Source of the DNA: Bernardetia sp.
GTDB lineage: Bacteria > Bacteroidota > Bacteroidia > Cytophagales > Bernardetiaceae
DNA: 64,000 nucleotides
Reading direction: 5' to 3'
Assembly (NCBI GenBank): GCA_020630575.1
Contig: JAHDBD010000002.1
Location: 285,054 to 349,053, forward strand
The position numbers and the translations under genes were made by a program. Numbering within the stretch: position 1 is the first letter of the stretch; the number at the start of each line of letters is the position of its first letter. Below, in pieces: positions 9,055 through 18,348 of this stretch. The notes under the pieces are model-generated. The model searched no databases and was not told where the DNA came from. It saw only the letters and a program-made list of their open reading frames with translations.

Positions 9055-9990
9055 TTATTTCTCTTCAACCATTTTTATAAAAATATCATTGATAGAAGGT
9101 AGTTTTTCTTGCATAGAAATTATTTCGTAATTATCCCTAATTTTATTTGTAGTAAGTTCTTGTACTAGTGCATTTTTGGGAGCATTTTCATTTATTTTTA
9201 CAGACGTAATATAGGTTTGAAAATCTGTTTGCTTACTTTTTTCCAAGATTTCAAAATACTTACCACTTTCTGTGATAGGTTTATCAGTCTGAACTTCAAA
9301 AATATGTGTTCGATGGCTCATTTTTATATCTGCCTTTTTGCCTTCAAATATTTTATGAGATTTATTAATTAGGGCTATCGTGTCACAAAGTTCCTCAACT
9401 GATTCCATTCTATGTGTCGAAAAAATAACAGTTGTACCTTTTTGTTGAAGTTTAAGAATTTCATCTTTTAAAAGATTCGCATTAACTGGGTCAAAACCAG
9501 AAAAAGGCTCATCTAAAATCAATAGTTTTGGGTCATGCAAAACGGTTGCTACAAATTGCACTTTTTGCTGCATTCCCTTCGAAAGTCCTCCTACCTCTTT
9601 GTCCCACCATTCTTTCATTTGGAAAGTAGCAAGCCAATATTTTAATTTTTTCTGAATTTCATTTCTCGGAATTCCTTTTAACCTACCTAAATAAATAAGT
9701 TGTTCGCCTACTTTCATTTTTGGATACAGTCCACGTTCTTCAGGCAAATAACCAATTTTAGAAATATGCTTTGGCGAAAGTTCTTCTCCTTCAAAAAATA
9801 TTTTACCACTATCTGCACCCGTAATTTGAGTAATGATACGAATAAGCGAAGTTTTTCCTGCTCCATTAGGCCCTAAAAGCCCATAAATACTTCCTTTCGG
9901 GATTGAGAGACTAACACCTGCAAGAGCTGTATGATTATGATATTCTTTTCGAACATCTGAAATAGTGAGAATAGTGTCGTTATTATTCAA
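9055..9990 (-). CDS. ABC transporter ATP-binding protein
   Basis: Walker A GPNGAGKTS, signature LSKGMQQKV (variant of LSGGQ), Walker B LLILDEPFSGFDP and the H-loop STHRM are all present. The C-terminal about 90 residues resemble the DUF4162 tail common in NatA/YhaQ-type ATPases. The partner permease is not adjacent. The frame is open further upstream to a TTG at 10083, next to the nitroreductase stop, but the first 31 residues of that version do not look like an ABC N-terminus. The TTG at 9990 gives NNNDTILTISDVRKEY, the usual ABC start, so I prefer it. It probably follows the nitroreductase in one transcript. Confidence 0.85.
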   Translation of the reverse strand: MNNNDTILTISDVRKEYHNHTALAGVSLSIPKGSIYGLLGPNGAGKTSLIRIITQITGADSGKIFFEGEELSPKHISKIGYLPEERGLYPKMKVGEQLIYLGRLKGIPRNEIQKKLKYWLATFQMKEWWDKEVGGLSKGMQQKVQFVATVLHDPKLLILDEPFSGFDPVNANLLKDEILKLQQKGTTVIFSTHRMESVEELCDTIALINKSHKIFEGKKADIKMSHRTHIFEVQTDKPITESGKYFEILEKSKQTDFQTYITSVKINENAPKNALVQELTTNKIRDNYEIISMQEKLPSINDIFIKMVEEK

Positions 9991-10083
9991 AATTAAACTG
10001 GGTTTGTGGTTTATTTTATCAGAAAACAAAAATACGAGGAATAATTGTGAGTTATAAATGGTAAATGATGAAATATTTATCAA

Positions 10084-10689
10084 TCACAATTTTACCCAGA
10101 CTACTTTTTCTTGTATTGGTTTTCGTGTTGCTTCTTTTACCAAATCATCTTTTGGAACACCCAAATAAAGAAAACCAACTACTTTTTCATTGTCAGACAA
10201 TCCTAATTGTGAGTGAGTTTCTTCTGCATAAACAAGCGCACCAGTTCCCCAATAACTTGCCAAGCCATAAACAGTAGCAGAAAGTTGTAAGTTCTGAATT
10301 CCACATGCAACAGCTTCTATATCTTCAATTTCTGGAATTCTTGGATTTTGATTTGTCTTTGCAACCACTACAATAATATGAGAAGATTCACTCATTCGGT
10401 TGCGTAGTTTAGTTGCTTTTAATTCATTATAGTCTTCTTTTGGAGTTAGTTTTTTATATAATTTTATCAAAAAATCGCCTAGTTTTTCTCTTGTTTCGTC
10501 AGCAAAAACAAAAAATTGCCAAGGCTCTAGTTTTCCATGATTAGGCGACCAAGTAGCATTTTCTAAAAGTTGCCAAATTATTTTATCATCAATTTTTTCG
10601 CCTGTGCATTCGTGAGGAAAAATAGTTCTTCTATTTTTGATAAGTTCGTTTATTTGTTCTGGTGTGATTGTCGTGGTTGTATTTTTCAT
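10084..10689 (-). CDS. Nitroreductase family FMN oxidoreductase
   Basis: 201 residues, typical for the family. N-terminal FMN-binding segment NRRTIFPHECTGE, then ENATWSPNHGKLEPWQFFVF (about 46-66), and the C-terminal GLSDNEKVVGFLYLG. It probably uses NAD(P)H to reduce quinones or nitro compounds in the cytosol; the physiological substrate is unknown. A TATTTTTG box on the minus strand at 10790-10797 is a plausible promoter for this gene and the following ABC gene. An inverted-repeat element (10703-10778) lies in its leader. Confidence 0.85.
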   Translation of the reverse strand: MKNTTTTITPEQINELIKNRRTIFPHECTGEKIDDKIIWQLLENATWSPNHGKLEPWQFFVFADETREKLGDFLIKLYKKLTPKEDYNELKATKLRNRMSESSHIIVVVAKTNQNPRIPEIEDIEAVACGIQNLQLSATVYGLASYWGTGALVYAEETHSQLGLSDNEKVVGFLYLGVPKDDLVKEATRKPIQEKVVWVKL

Positions 10690-10702
10690 AGCTGATTTTT
10701 TA

Positions 10703-10778
10703 TATCACAGACTTGCTAATCTGTGTAAATTTTCATTTAAAGTTTTTTTGAAAAAACAGACTAAAAAATCTGTTTTAC
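10703..10778. repeat. Dispersed inverted repeat, family 3 (CAGACT, copy A)
   Basis: TATCACAGACTTGCTAATCTGTG at the left and CAGACTAAAAAATCTG...TTAC at the right form an imperfect inverted repeat about 76 bp across; each arm is itself a small palindrome. Related copies lie at 17229-17318 and 43866-43936. It lies directly upstream of the nitroreductase gene. Confidence 0.65.
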
Positions 10779-10789
10779 TTGTCATTTTA

Positions 10790-10797
10790 CAAAAATA
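10790..10797 (-). promoter_or_regulatory. -7 promoter box (TATTTTTG) for the nitroreductase
   Basis: Exact match on the minus strand to the Bacteroidota TAnnTTTG box, about 100 bases upstream of the nitroreductase ATG. No convincing -33 TTG was seen. Confidence 0.4.
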
Positions 10798-10984
10798 CTC
10801 AAAATTTTGATTCTTGTTTTAGCATTTACAAAGTCTTAACCTTTTTATATTTTTGAACAGAAAAGCTATTTTTATGTTATGATATTGGCTTTTTGTTAAA
10901 AACTCTTACTTCTCAATCTAATTGTAACTACTGACTAAATGACAGTACAATTACTTTTCTGAAATAAGAAACAGCAGAAAGCAT

Positions 10985-10992
10985 TATTTTTG
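10985..10992 (+). promoter_or_regulatory. -7 promoter box (TATTTTTG) for trxA
   Basis: Exact TAnnTTTG match 105 bases upstream of the trxA ATG, in a 408-bp gap that otherwise holds the family 3 repeat. The -33 element is unclear. Confidence 0.5.
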
Positions 10993-11097
10993 TACCACCT
11001 AGAGAATACAAAAACAATATATTTGGGAAAGACTAAAATCATTTTCATTTTTATAAAATTTTAATTCATTTTTTACTAAATAAAAACATTTTTTATT

Positions 11098-11415
11098 ATG
11101 GCAGCTATTGAAGCAACACAAGCAACTTTTACAGAACTTATCTCTTCAAGCCAACCTGTTTTGGTTGATTTTTGGGCAGAATGGTGTGGACCTTGTCAGA
11201 TGATGACTCCTATCGTTCATGAGCTTTCTGATGAGTACGCTGGAAAAGCAAAAATCGCAAAGGTAGACGTAGATTCTAATTCAGAACTTACTGTAAAATA
11301 TGGTGTTCGTAATATTCCTACAATTCTTATCTTTAAAGATGGCGAGATTGTAGAGAAAATTGTTGGAACAACTACAAAAAAAGAACTTCAAAATCGTATC
11401 GATAAATTGGTATAA
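11098..11415 (+). CDS. trxA: Thioredoxin
   Basis: 105 residues, the standard length. Active site WCGPC at residues 29-33, DFWAEW before it, and cis-proline IPT (NIPTILIF) about 45 residues later. It is a cytosolic protein disulfide reductase, presumably recharged by thioredoxin reductase encoded elsewhere. It is monocistronic: a TAnnTTTG box at 10985 and a strong terminator at 11442-11479 bracket it. Confidence 0.96.
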   Translation: MAAIEATQATFTELISSSQPVLVDFWAEWCGPCQMMTPIVHELSDEYAGKAKIAKVDVDSNSELTVKYGVRNIPTILIFKDGEIVEKIVGTTTKKELQNRIDKLV

Positions 11416-11441
11416 ATTTATTGAAAACTCGTTTAGTTTAG

Positions 11442-11479
11442 AAAACTCTATTTTCTTTTTTTGAAGAGAATAGAGTTTT
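11442..11479 (+). terminator. Intrinsic terminator of trxA
   Basis: AAAACTCTATT (11442-11452) pairs with AATAGAGTTTT (11469-11479). The stem extends inward by five further pairs including one G-U, and a T-run follows. Confidence 0.85.
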
Positions 11480-11493
11480 TTTATATTGAACTC

Positions 11494-11523
11494 TGTGTCG
11501 TCTGTGAGACACCGACAACGGCA
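11494..11523. repeat. Dispersed REP-like repeat, family 1 (copy b, reverse orientation)
   Basis: Reads TGTGTCGTCTGTGAGACACC then GACAACGGCA; its reverse complement is TGCCGTTGTCGGTGTCTC plus a GACGACACA arm. It lies between the trxA terminator and the VF530 stop codon. Confidence 0.7.
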
Positions 11524-11529
11524 AAGATT

Positions 11530-11781
11530 CTACTTTTTAATGACTCTCAAATATAATTTTTCTACCTGCTCTCTAGCCCAAGGCGTTTTTCGCAAAAATG
11601 TCAAGCTAGATTTGATAGAAGGGTCATTTTTAAAACAATTAATGTTTACTTCTTTAGCCATTTTTTCCCAGCCTTGTTTTTCTACTAAAGTTTCTACTAT
11701 ATAAGCTAATTTTACTCCATGCAAAGGGTCATTTGATTTATTTGGAGATTGCTCACTGTTGGGAGTTGGTGTGTTTTCCAT
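11530..11781 (-). CDS. VF530 family DNA-binding protein
   Basis: 83 residues. Residues about 18-80 match the VF530 (formerly DUF2132) family: [50 protein letters not shown]. The Vibrio homologue has a small helical fold reported to bind DNA; its cellular role is unclear. The first 17 residues are a polar extension. It is convergent with trxA and probably monocistronic. Confidence 0.85.
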   Translation of the reverse strand: MENTPTPNSEQSPNKSNDPLHGVKLAYIVETLVEKQGWEKMAKEVNINCFKNDPSIKSSLTFLRKTPWAREQVEKLYLRVIKK

Positions 11782-11991
11782 ATTTTTGTTTGTTTAGTAC
11801 GATAGATTATATTCTTTAGAGTCTTTAAAAGTAGGTAATTAAAGTCAATATTGAAATAAATTAGTCAATTCTGCTATTGCAAATCTAACAGACATTCTTA
11901 CACTAAAAAGTCTGACCTAAATAGATTGAACTTGATTTAGGACAGACTAGAAATAGAATATCAATATTGAAAAAAAACTAAAACAATAAAT

Positions 11992-14154
11992 TTATTCTTT
12001 AAAAATTTGTAGATGTTCAGTAGCATCCTTTCCAACTATTTTTATATAATATATTCCATTATTTAGTTGTCTGAGATTAATTAGATTTTTTCCTGCTGCT
12101 AAATTTAAGGTTTGAGAAATATGCAATGCTCCACTGACACCATATATTTTCACTTCTACACTTTCTTCTTTTCCTGCTATACGTATTTCATCTGTTGTAG
12201 GATTTGGATATAAAATGAAAGCAGATTTTTTGCTTAATATACTTTCTTCATCACACGAAGGAGCAACAGAAGAATTGCTAAAATAGATAGTAAAATTAGA
12301 GATTGTAGAAACTAATACAAAATTATTTCCATCTATTGCAGCATAATATGTTCCATCAAAGCCACTAATACCTGTATTGTTGAATGTAATAGTAGGTTGA
12401 GAAAGATTTAACGAGTGTGTCGTTCCTTGAAGTAGATTTACCCACCAATTAGGTTGTCCATTATTTGTACTCATAGATAATTGATACAAACCAAAATGTG
12501 AACTTTCATTTTGCCAATTAATACTAAAATTTATACTATTACTCAAGTCAGGTCCATTACCTATCACATGAACATTTGTATAAGATTTGTTTAGGTTAGG
12601 TAAACTTGTTGAAGTAGGAGTTCCAAACGAGCAATTTGTATTTCCTCCTCCAGTATTATCTTCTACCACTATTGTAACAATCTCAGAAGTAGTGCTTGCC
12701 CCTTCATTATCTGTTGCTTTGGCAGTAAATTGATAATTTCCGACACTAGCATTATCAAAACTAAAAGTATAAGGTGATGTTTGAGCTTCTCCAATCTTCT
12801 GATTGTTGCTATAAAACTCTACTTTGACTATTTGTCCATCGCTATCATTTGCTGTAGCTATTAAATTGATGGATTGACCTTCTTGAAAAACAGCGTTATT
12901 AGTTGGCGAAGCAAAACTTATTGTAGGATATAAGTTCGTTGTAGTATCTGGATTAATCTCTGGTTTCCACCAATTTCCAGAAATATAAAGCATACATAAA
13001 AGATTGATAGTTGCGTCATAATAATCGTAATACCCTGTTTTTAGATGATCCCAACCATCATTTAAGAATGCTTGATGACTTATATCAACAGTACTTGCTA
13101 CAATTAATGGAGCTGTAAATGCTTTTGATGTATAAGAAAATAAAGGCGTTCCACTCAATGTATAACCTGCTTTATATTGAGATGGATTGTTATTGGTCGT
13201 ACTTTTTGCCCAATTGACAATTTTATTGACAGTTGTTTTAGAATCTGTATTTCCATAATGTCCATAATCCATTGCCACACGCCAAGGAAAACGACATGCA
13301 TTCCAAGAGTAATCATCATCTGTGTCTGCTTCCAAAAAATTAGGAGTAGCAGGTTGTGGAGTACTTCCTATCACAAAATCAGGCATTAAACCTGTATTAG
13401 GCGAATAATTTTGGCGAATCTGACTCATAATATCATAGGCTACATCAATAGATTCTGTCCAAAAACTGTCTCCTGTCATCTGTCCGTAGGCACGCATTTG
13501 AGCAGTCATCCAATCAGAAGAGCGTGTAGTGTAAGCATTGGTATCCCAGTCACCTAACATAACTCGCTTGCTTTGTGTATTCATTGAGCCTAATTTAAGA
13601 CCTTTATTAATCATATCAATAGCTTCTTGACGATAATTAATTTGTCCATCAGAACCCCATTGATAATGTGCCAAAATGAGTGAATAAGCAATATCAAAAT
13701 CTCCATCAGTAGCTGAGTTTTCACCTCCGTTTTCCGAATTTTCTACCATCCAGCTCATTAGTTCATTATTTATAGTGCTACGATGTTGGTCAAAATAGTT
13801 ATAAAGACCATCATAGTAAGTTTTGGCATTACTATCATGACCTGCCATCAGAACAGTAATAAGCATTCCCCAACCGTGTCCTTCAGAAGTTCCTTTGGCA
13901 GGTTCGCTACAATTAGTACATCCTCCTTTTACATAATATCCACCCGTCATTGTAGTTGGTTTTAAAAAATTATCACGCCAATCTTTATAATAATTTGCAA
14001 CATCTGTATCTAGTTGATTTTGTGAAATATGATTAGGTTTAATGCTATTTGCCCAGTTTTTTTGTTGAGGAAAAGGATAGTTTTGTGCTACAAGGTTTTG
14101 AATAAAAAATAGAGACAAAATACACACACATATAAGGGTTTGTTTTGCGTTCAT
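11992..14154 (-). CDS. Secreted glycoside hydrolase family 8 enzyme with T9SS tail
   Basis: 720 residues. A signal peptide ends near residue 24 (NLVAQ). The GH8 catalytic domain spans about 35-400. The SEGHGWGM motif holds the proton-donor Glu91, and ATDGDFDIAYSLILAHYQW (148-166) matches the GH8 signature with Asp150 and Asp152. A bacterial Ig-like domain (about 410-500) follows, then a beta-rich segment of unknown type that may be a carbohydrate-binding module (about 510-635), and a T9SS type A sorting domain (LYPNPTTDEI) to the end. GH8 members cleave beta-1,4-glucan, chitosan or xylan; the substrate cannot be read here. It is predicted to be exported to the surface or medium. Confidence 0.92.
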   Translation of the reverse strand: MNAKQTLICVCILSLFFIQNLVAQNYPFPQQKNWANSIKPNHISQNQLDTDVANYYKDWRDNFLKPTTMTGGYYVKGGCTNCSEPAKGTSEGHGWGMLITVLMAGHDSNAKTYYDGLYNYFDQHRSTINNELMSWMVENSENGGENSATDGDFDIAYSLILAHYQWGSDGQINYRQEAIDMINKGLKLGSMNTQSKRVMLGDWDTNAYTTRSSDWMTAQMRAYGQMTGDSFWTESIDVAYDIMSQIRQNYSPNTGLMPDFVIGSTPQPATPNFLEADTDDDYSWNACRFPWRVAMDYGHYGNTDSKTTVNKIVNWAKSTTNNNPSQYKAGYTLSGTPLFSYTSKAFTAPLIVASTVDISHQAFLNDGWDHLKTGYYDYYDATINLLCMLYISGNWWKPEINPDTTTNLYPTISFASPTNNAVFQEGQSINLIATANDSDGQIVKVEFYSNNQKIGEAQTSPYTFSFDNASVGNYQFTAKATDNEGASTTSEIVTIVVEDNTGGGNTNCSFGTPTSTSLPNLNKSYTNVHVIGNGPDLSNSINFSINWQNESSHFGLYQLSMSTNNGQPNWWVNLLQGTTHSLNLSQPTITFNNTGISGFDGTYYAAIDGNNFVLVSTISNFTIYFSNSSVAPSCDEESILSKKSAFILYPNPTTDEIRIAGKEESVEVKIYGVSGALHISQTLNLAAGKNLINLRQLNNGIYYIKIVGKDATEHLQIFKE

Positions 14155-14775
14155 TTTATATAATTTTATAAAGGTATTAAATTGATTATAAAAGAGTAGT
14201 GTTTCCTTAATTAGTTAGCCATAACTCTTTTAAAAATTATGAAGTTCTTAAAATACACTAATCTTCTATGGATTAACCCTATAAACAAGCATTATATTGT
14301 ATTATAAAAATTTAAAATATAACTTTTTTTTACTCAAGAGCCAGTTGAAATAAATTTTATGTGTTTTTGGTTTGAGGTAAACAAATATAAATATTTTAAT
14401 ACTAACAATTAATGTTTTATTGTTTTATACACTAAATTATTATTTTTACAACTATTTTGATAACGTATAAGTGCTTTATTTTTTAAGGAAATTAGAGAAG
14501 AAAAATAATGAGTAATAAGTCGCTAAAAGTTTATATTTTACTGAACCTTTTTTTTTTTGGTGCGTTAAGAGAATGATTTTATATAACTAGAAAAAAATAA
14601 GACAAGGAAATAACTTTTTTGTAGAAAAATAAAAGGAAATTTTACATTAATTTTGAGATTTTCTTTTTAGAAAAGTTAAATTTTTGTTAATTTGGCTTAT
14701 CTTTTCAGTATTTCCGTTCAAAACGATACAGACAATTTTTTATATTATTCATCATTTTTAATCTATATTATTTTT
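14155..14775. other. About 620-bp divergent intergenic region
   Basis: No gene was seen. It holds a minus-strand promoter for the GH8 gene (TATATTTG at 14382-14389) and, near 14684, a near-match TTAATTTG reading toward the YtxH gene. The rest is A/T tracts. Confidence 0.4.
14382..14408 (-). promoter_or_regulatory. Promoter of the GH8 gene (TTG-N16-TATATTTG)
   Basis: On the minus strand, TTG (14406-14408) is followed after 16 bases by TATATTTG (14382-14389), matching the Bacteroidota -33/-7 pattern. The leader would be about 220 bases. Confidence 0.5.
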
Positions 14776-15093
14776 ATGGCAAATTCAGATAACGGTGGTT
14801 TAGGCGTAGTAACATTCATTGCAGGTTTAGCAGTAGGCGCATTAGTAGGCGTTTTGATGGCACCAGAAGCAGGCGACAAAACTCGTGGTCGTATTGCTCG
14901 CAAGTCAAATGACCTTTTAGAAGAGCTGGAAGGACAAGTAGAAATTACAAAGCACAAAGTAAATCAGTTCAACGAATCAATGAAAGAACGTGCTAATACG
15001 CTTGCAGCAGATGCAAAGGCAAAAGCAAACGAACTTGCTGATAAGGCAAAAAATCAAATTGAAAATGCAAAAGGAGATAGCGCAGAAGCATAG
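14776..15093 (+). CDS. YtxH domain-containing membrane protein
   Basis: 105 residues from the ATG at 14776. The frame opens upstream to a TTG at 14692, but that extension is AT-rich leader. One transmembrane helix (about residues 10-28, FIAGLAVGALVGVLMAP) is followed by EAGDKTR and a long charged amphipathic helix rich in Ala, Lys and Glu, the YtxH/gas-vesicle-accessory-like layout. Family members are general-stress membrane proteins of unknown mechanism. It is probably monocistronic. Confidence 0.85.
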   Translation: MANSDNGGLGVVTFIAGLAVGALVGVLMAPEAGDKTRGRIARKSNDLLEELEGQVEITKHKVNQFNESMKERANTLAADAKAKANELADKAKNQIENAKGDSAEA

Positions 15094-15235
15094 TCTTTGA
15101 TTTTACTTTATAATAAAAGCTAAAATACTTTTTAAAGAATCTTAATCTATCCATTTATTAGATTAAGATTCTTTTTTTTGTATTTTCGTTTTTTATTAAA
15201 ATTTGATTGATAAGTAGTTCATTTATCATTCACCC

Positions 15236-15266
15236 TGCCGTTGTTGGTGTTCTCACCAACGACACA
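15236..15266. repeat. Dispersed REP-like repeat, family 1 (copy c, best hairpin)
   Basis: TGCCGTTGTTGGTG, loop TTCT, CACCAACGACACA: a 10-bp stem with one G-U pair. It ends 17 bases before the M1 peptidase ATG, so it could lie in the 5' leader. Confidence 0.75.
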
Positions 15267-15283
15267 AACACAAAAATTACTCT

Positions 15284-17218
15284 ATGCAACATTTTTCATT
15301 ACAATTAAAAACTATATTCTCTAGTTTGGTTTTATTTTCTCTTTTTACAGCTTGTAATCCAGAGAAAAAATCAATAGAAACAACTGATTCTATCACAGAA
15401 ATTGATTCTACTAATCAAATGACTACTTCAATGCCCACTGATATTCATACTTTTGCTGCGCCAGAAGATGCAAAAATTACACATTTAGACTTAAAATTAA
15501 ATGTAGATTTTGAAAATAAAATGCTTTCAGGAGTTGCTACTTATGATGTAGAAATACAAAATAATATAGACAAAATCTATTTAGATACTCGTAGCCTGAC
15601 CATCGAAAATGTAGAAGTAGATGGACAAAAAACAAACTTCGAACTTGCAACAGAAGACAAAAATTTGGGTCAAAAACTGACTATTCCAGTTACTAACCAA
15701 TCTAAAAAAGTAACCATTACTTACAAAACCTCATCAGATGCAGAGGCTCTACAATGGCTTTCTCCTTCACAAACATCAGGAAAGAAAAGTCCATTTTTGT
15801 TTACTCAATCACAGGCTATTTTGGCTCGTACATGGGTTCCTACACAAGACAGTCCAGGTATTCGCTTTACTTATACGGCTGAGGTAACTGTTCCTAAAGA
15901 CCTTATGGCAGTAATGAGTGCAGAAAATCCACAGCAAAAAAATGACTCAGGTATTTATAGTTTTAAGATGGAGCAACCAATTCCTGCTTATCTTTTAGCT
16001 CTTGCAGTTGGAGATTTACGTTTTCAGCCAATTGGCGAACGTACAGGTGTGTATGCAGAACCTTCTGTAATTAGCAAAGCTGCTTATGAGTTTGAGGAAA
16101 TGGATAAAATGTTAGAAGCTGCCGAAACGCTTTATGGCAAATATGCATGGGGACGTTATGATTTGATTGTTTTGCCTCCTAGTTTTCCTTTTGGAGGAAT
16201 GGAAAATCCTCGTCTTACTTTTGCTACGCCTACTATTTTGGCTGGCGACCGTTCACTCACTTCTTTAGTTGCTCACGAATTAGCTCACTCTTGGTCTGGA
16301 AATTTGGTAACTAATGCGACGTGGAATGACTTCTGGCTTAATGAAGGCTTTACTGTTTATTTTGAAAACAGAATAATGGAAGAAGTATATGGAAAAGATT
16401 ATGCTGAAATGTTAGCTCTTATTTCATACCAAGATTTAAAAAGTGAAGTAACTTCCATGACTTCGGCAGGAAATGCAGAGGACACAAAACTCAAATTAGA
16501 CCTTACAGACCGTAATCCAGATGATGGAGTAACTTCAATTGCTTACGACAAAGGTTTTTATCTCTTAAAATTAATTGAAAACACAGTAGGTCGTGAAAAA
16601 TTTGATACTTTTTTAAATAAGTATTTTACAGAATATGCTTTCAAAACAACAAATACAGAAGACTTCTTAACTTATTTAGATAAAAATCTTTTGTCACAAG
16701 TAGAAGGTTCTATGGAAACTATCAATCCAAAAAAATGGATTTATGAAACAGGCATTCCTTCTAATATTCCAAAAATTGAATCTGAACGTTACGACAAATC
16801 TATTGCAGCAGCACAATCTTGGAAAGATGGAACACCAGCAGCACAATTAGACACAAAAGATTGGACATATCAACAATGGTTATTTTTCCTTCGTGCTTTG
16901 CCAAATGAGCTTAGTTCACAACAAATGGACGAGTTAGATAGACAATTCAAGTTTTCTAATACAGGAAATAATGAAGTTTTGGGAGAATGGCTTGTAAAAG
17001 TGGCTCATAACCAATATGAAAAGTCGTATCCTCAACTGCGTAAATTCTTAGTAAATGTAGGAAGAAGAAAGTTTTTGAGTCCTATATATTCAGAACTTAT
17101 TGCAAACGAAAAAACGCTTCCTTTGGCTAAAGATATTTATGAAGAAGCAAAACCAAACTATCATTTTGTTTCTTCTTCTAGTATTGAAAAGATGATAGCA
17201 AAGAAGGAAGGTAAATAA
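15284..17218 (+). CDS. M1 family zinc aminopeptidase, lipoprotein
   Basis: 644 residues. A lipoprotein signal ends LFTAC with Cys24 as the likely lipidated residue. The substrate-binding motif is FGGMENPRL. The zinc site HELAH lies at residues 331-335, with the third ligand Glu354 in NEGF. The layout, including the helical C-terminal third (from about 500), resembles the leukotriene-A4-hydrolase/cold-active aminopeptidase branch. It should release N-terminal residues from peptides, anchored in the outer or inner membrane facing the periplasm. It stands alone, preceded by a family 1 repeat and followed by a family 3 repeat. Confidence 0.93.
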   Translation: MQHFSLQLKTIFSSLVLFSLFTACNPEKKSIETTDSITEIDSTNQMTTSMPTDIHTFAAPEDAKITHLDLKLNVDFENKMLSGVATYDVEIQNNIDKIYLDTRSLTIENVEVDGQKTNFELATEDKNLGQKLTIPVTNQSKKVTITYKTSSDAEALQWLSPSQTSGKKSPFLFTQSQAILARTWVPTQDSPGIRFTYTAEVTVPKDLMAVMSAENPQQKNDSGIYSFKMEQPIPAYLLALAVGDLRFQPIGERTGVYAEPSVISKAAYEFEEMDKMLEAAETLYGKYAWGRYDLIVLPPSFPFGGMENPRLTFATPTILAGDRSLTSLVAHELAHSWSGNLVTNATWNDFWLNEGFTVYFENRIMEEVYGKDYAEMLALISYQDLKSEVTSMTSAGNAEDTKLKLDLTDRNPDDGVTSIAYDKGFYLLKLIENTVGREKFDTFLNKYFTEYAFKTTNTEDFLTYLDKNLLSQVEGSMETINPKKWIYETGIPSNIPKIESERYDKSIAAAQSWKDGTPAAQLDTKDWTYQQWLFFLRALPNELSSQQMDELDRQFKFSNTGNNEVLGEWLVKVAHNQYEKSYPQLRKFLVNVGRRKFLSPIYSELIANEKTLPLAKDIYEEAKPNYHFVSSSSIEKMIAKKEGK

Positions 17219-17228
17219 CTCAAGTTGC

Positions 17229-17318
17229 GTATCACAGACTTCCTAGTCTGTGTGAATAATATAATGAGCAACTAAAAGTTCAAAATGCTATCCATTCAGA
17301 CTAGGAAGTCTGAGGTAC
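17229..17318. repeat. Dispersed inverted repeat, family 3 (CAGACT, copy B)
   Basis: GTATCACAGACTTCCTAGTCTG at the left; the reverse complement of the right end reads GTACCTCAGACTTCCTAGTCTG. The terminal inverted repeat is about 22 bp, in an element of 90 bp. It begins 11 bases after the M1 peptidase stop. Confidence 0.8.
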
Positions 17319-17355
17319 TTGTAATCCACAATTTGAATTAAATATTTAAAAAAAG

Positions 17356-17391
17356 CTAGTTCAAATCTTATTTTTGAACTAGCTTTTTTAT
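17356..17391. terminator. Bidirectional intrinsic terminator
   Basis: AGCTAGTTCAAA and TTTGAACTAGCT form a perfect 12-bp stem with A- and T-run flanks, between the convergent peptidase and ArsR genes. Confidence 0.8.
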
Positions 17392-17402
17392 TGATTTTTT
17401 CT

Positions 17403-17750
17403 CTAAAACATAATACAATCACATCCTTCTAAACACTTAAAAAGATTCAAGATATTTCGTTCTCTTAGCGAATAATAAACGTTTTTCCCTTCTCTTTTGG
17501 AAGACAAAATTCCTTTTAATTTCATATTTGAGAGATGATGAGAAGTAAGTGATTGTTCGACTTCCAAGCCTTCACAAATTTGATTTACTGACAAACGCTC
17601 TTCTTTTTCCAATAATTTCAAAATACCTAAACGAACAGGATGAGCAACAGTTTTGAGAATAAAAGCGGCTCTTTCTAGTGTTTCTACATCAATTTGCAAT
17701 GTTTTTTCTTCAAGATTAGATTCTATATTATTTTTTAAATTAGATTCCAT
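17403..17750 (-). CDS. ArsR-type winged-helix transcriptional regulator
   Basis: 115 residues. The ArsR helix-turn-helix is visible (AHPVRLGILKLL, LSVNQICEGLEVEQSLTSHHLSNMKLKGIL, then the wing KREGKNVYYSL). The C-terminus ends with C106-x3-C110-x-C112, which could be a metal or redox site; Cys59 lies in the recognition region. It acts in the cytosol and its target genes are unknown. It lies downstream of two small membrane-protein genes on the same strand, but with gaps that allow separate transcription. Confidence 0.88.
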   Translation of the reverse strand: MESNLKNNIESNLEEKTLQIDVETLERAAFILKTVAHPVRLGILKLLEKEERLSVNQICEGLEVEQSLTSHHLSNMKLKGILSSKREGKNVYYSLRERNILNLFKCLEGCDCIMF

Positions 17751-17905
17751 AATTGATTTTAGTTTTTAGCAAGTAATTATTTTTCCCCTTTTAAATTTTT
17801 AAGAATATATAAATTAACATTTGTTTATATGTTCATATAAGTAGATAACGAAAAAATAGAGTTTTTGGTTATTACAATATTAGATTCTATATCGTCTATA
17901 ATAAA

Positions 17906-18325
17906 TCAATTATTGAGATTATTCATTGCCTTCCAATCTTGCCAAGTAATGAAAAAGTAAGCTATCAGAAAAAATGGAGGTATTGCCCAAAAAATAATAA
18001 GAGTAATTTTGTTTGTATTTGCTGGATTATCAAAAACAAGAAAAATTAGTATAAAAGTAATTAAGTAAACCACTGCACTTATAGCATGTATTTTTCGAAA
18101 CCTTTCCACTTCTTTTGAATAACTCCCTTGATAAATATGATATGTTAGACCAACAGAATTATAAAGAGCAATAGGAATCAAACCAAAAAGACCCAAAATC
18201 ACAAAATATCCATTGATACAAGATAAAAACCCAAAAATCAGAGTTAATGCAAAGAAAAAACCTTGAATATAAAAATCAATTGTTAAGAATTTATGCTTAT
18301 CAGGATTGAAAGTTGATTTTTTCAT
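17906..18325 (-). CDS. Four-helix membrane protein (paralogue of next gene)
   Basis: 139 residues with about four hydrophobic segments. It shares with the neighbour at 18349-18756 the pattern FLxxDFYxQ, P-x-A-[IL]-YNSVGL, H-I-[FY]-x-G-S-Y-S-K and a C-terminal YFxITWQDxKAM. No known family is recognised. It is spaced 23 bp from its paralogue and is probably cotranscribed with it. Inner-membrane location is inferred. Function unknown. Confidence 0.7.
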   Translation of the reverse strand: MKKSTFNPDKHKFLTIDFYIQGFFFALTLIFGFLSCINGYFVILGLFGLIPIALYNSVGLTYHIYQGSYSKEVERFRKIHAISAVVYLITFILIFLVFDNPANTNKITLIIFWAIPPFFLIAYFFITWQDWKAMNNLNN

Positions 18326-18348
18326 AGGTATAAAAGTCTATTTAGATT

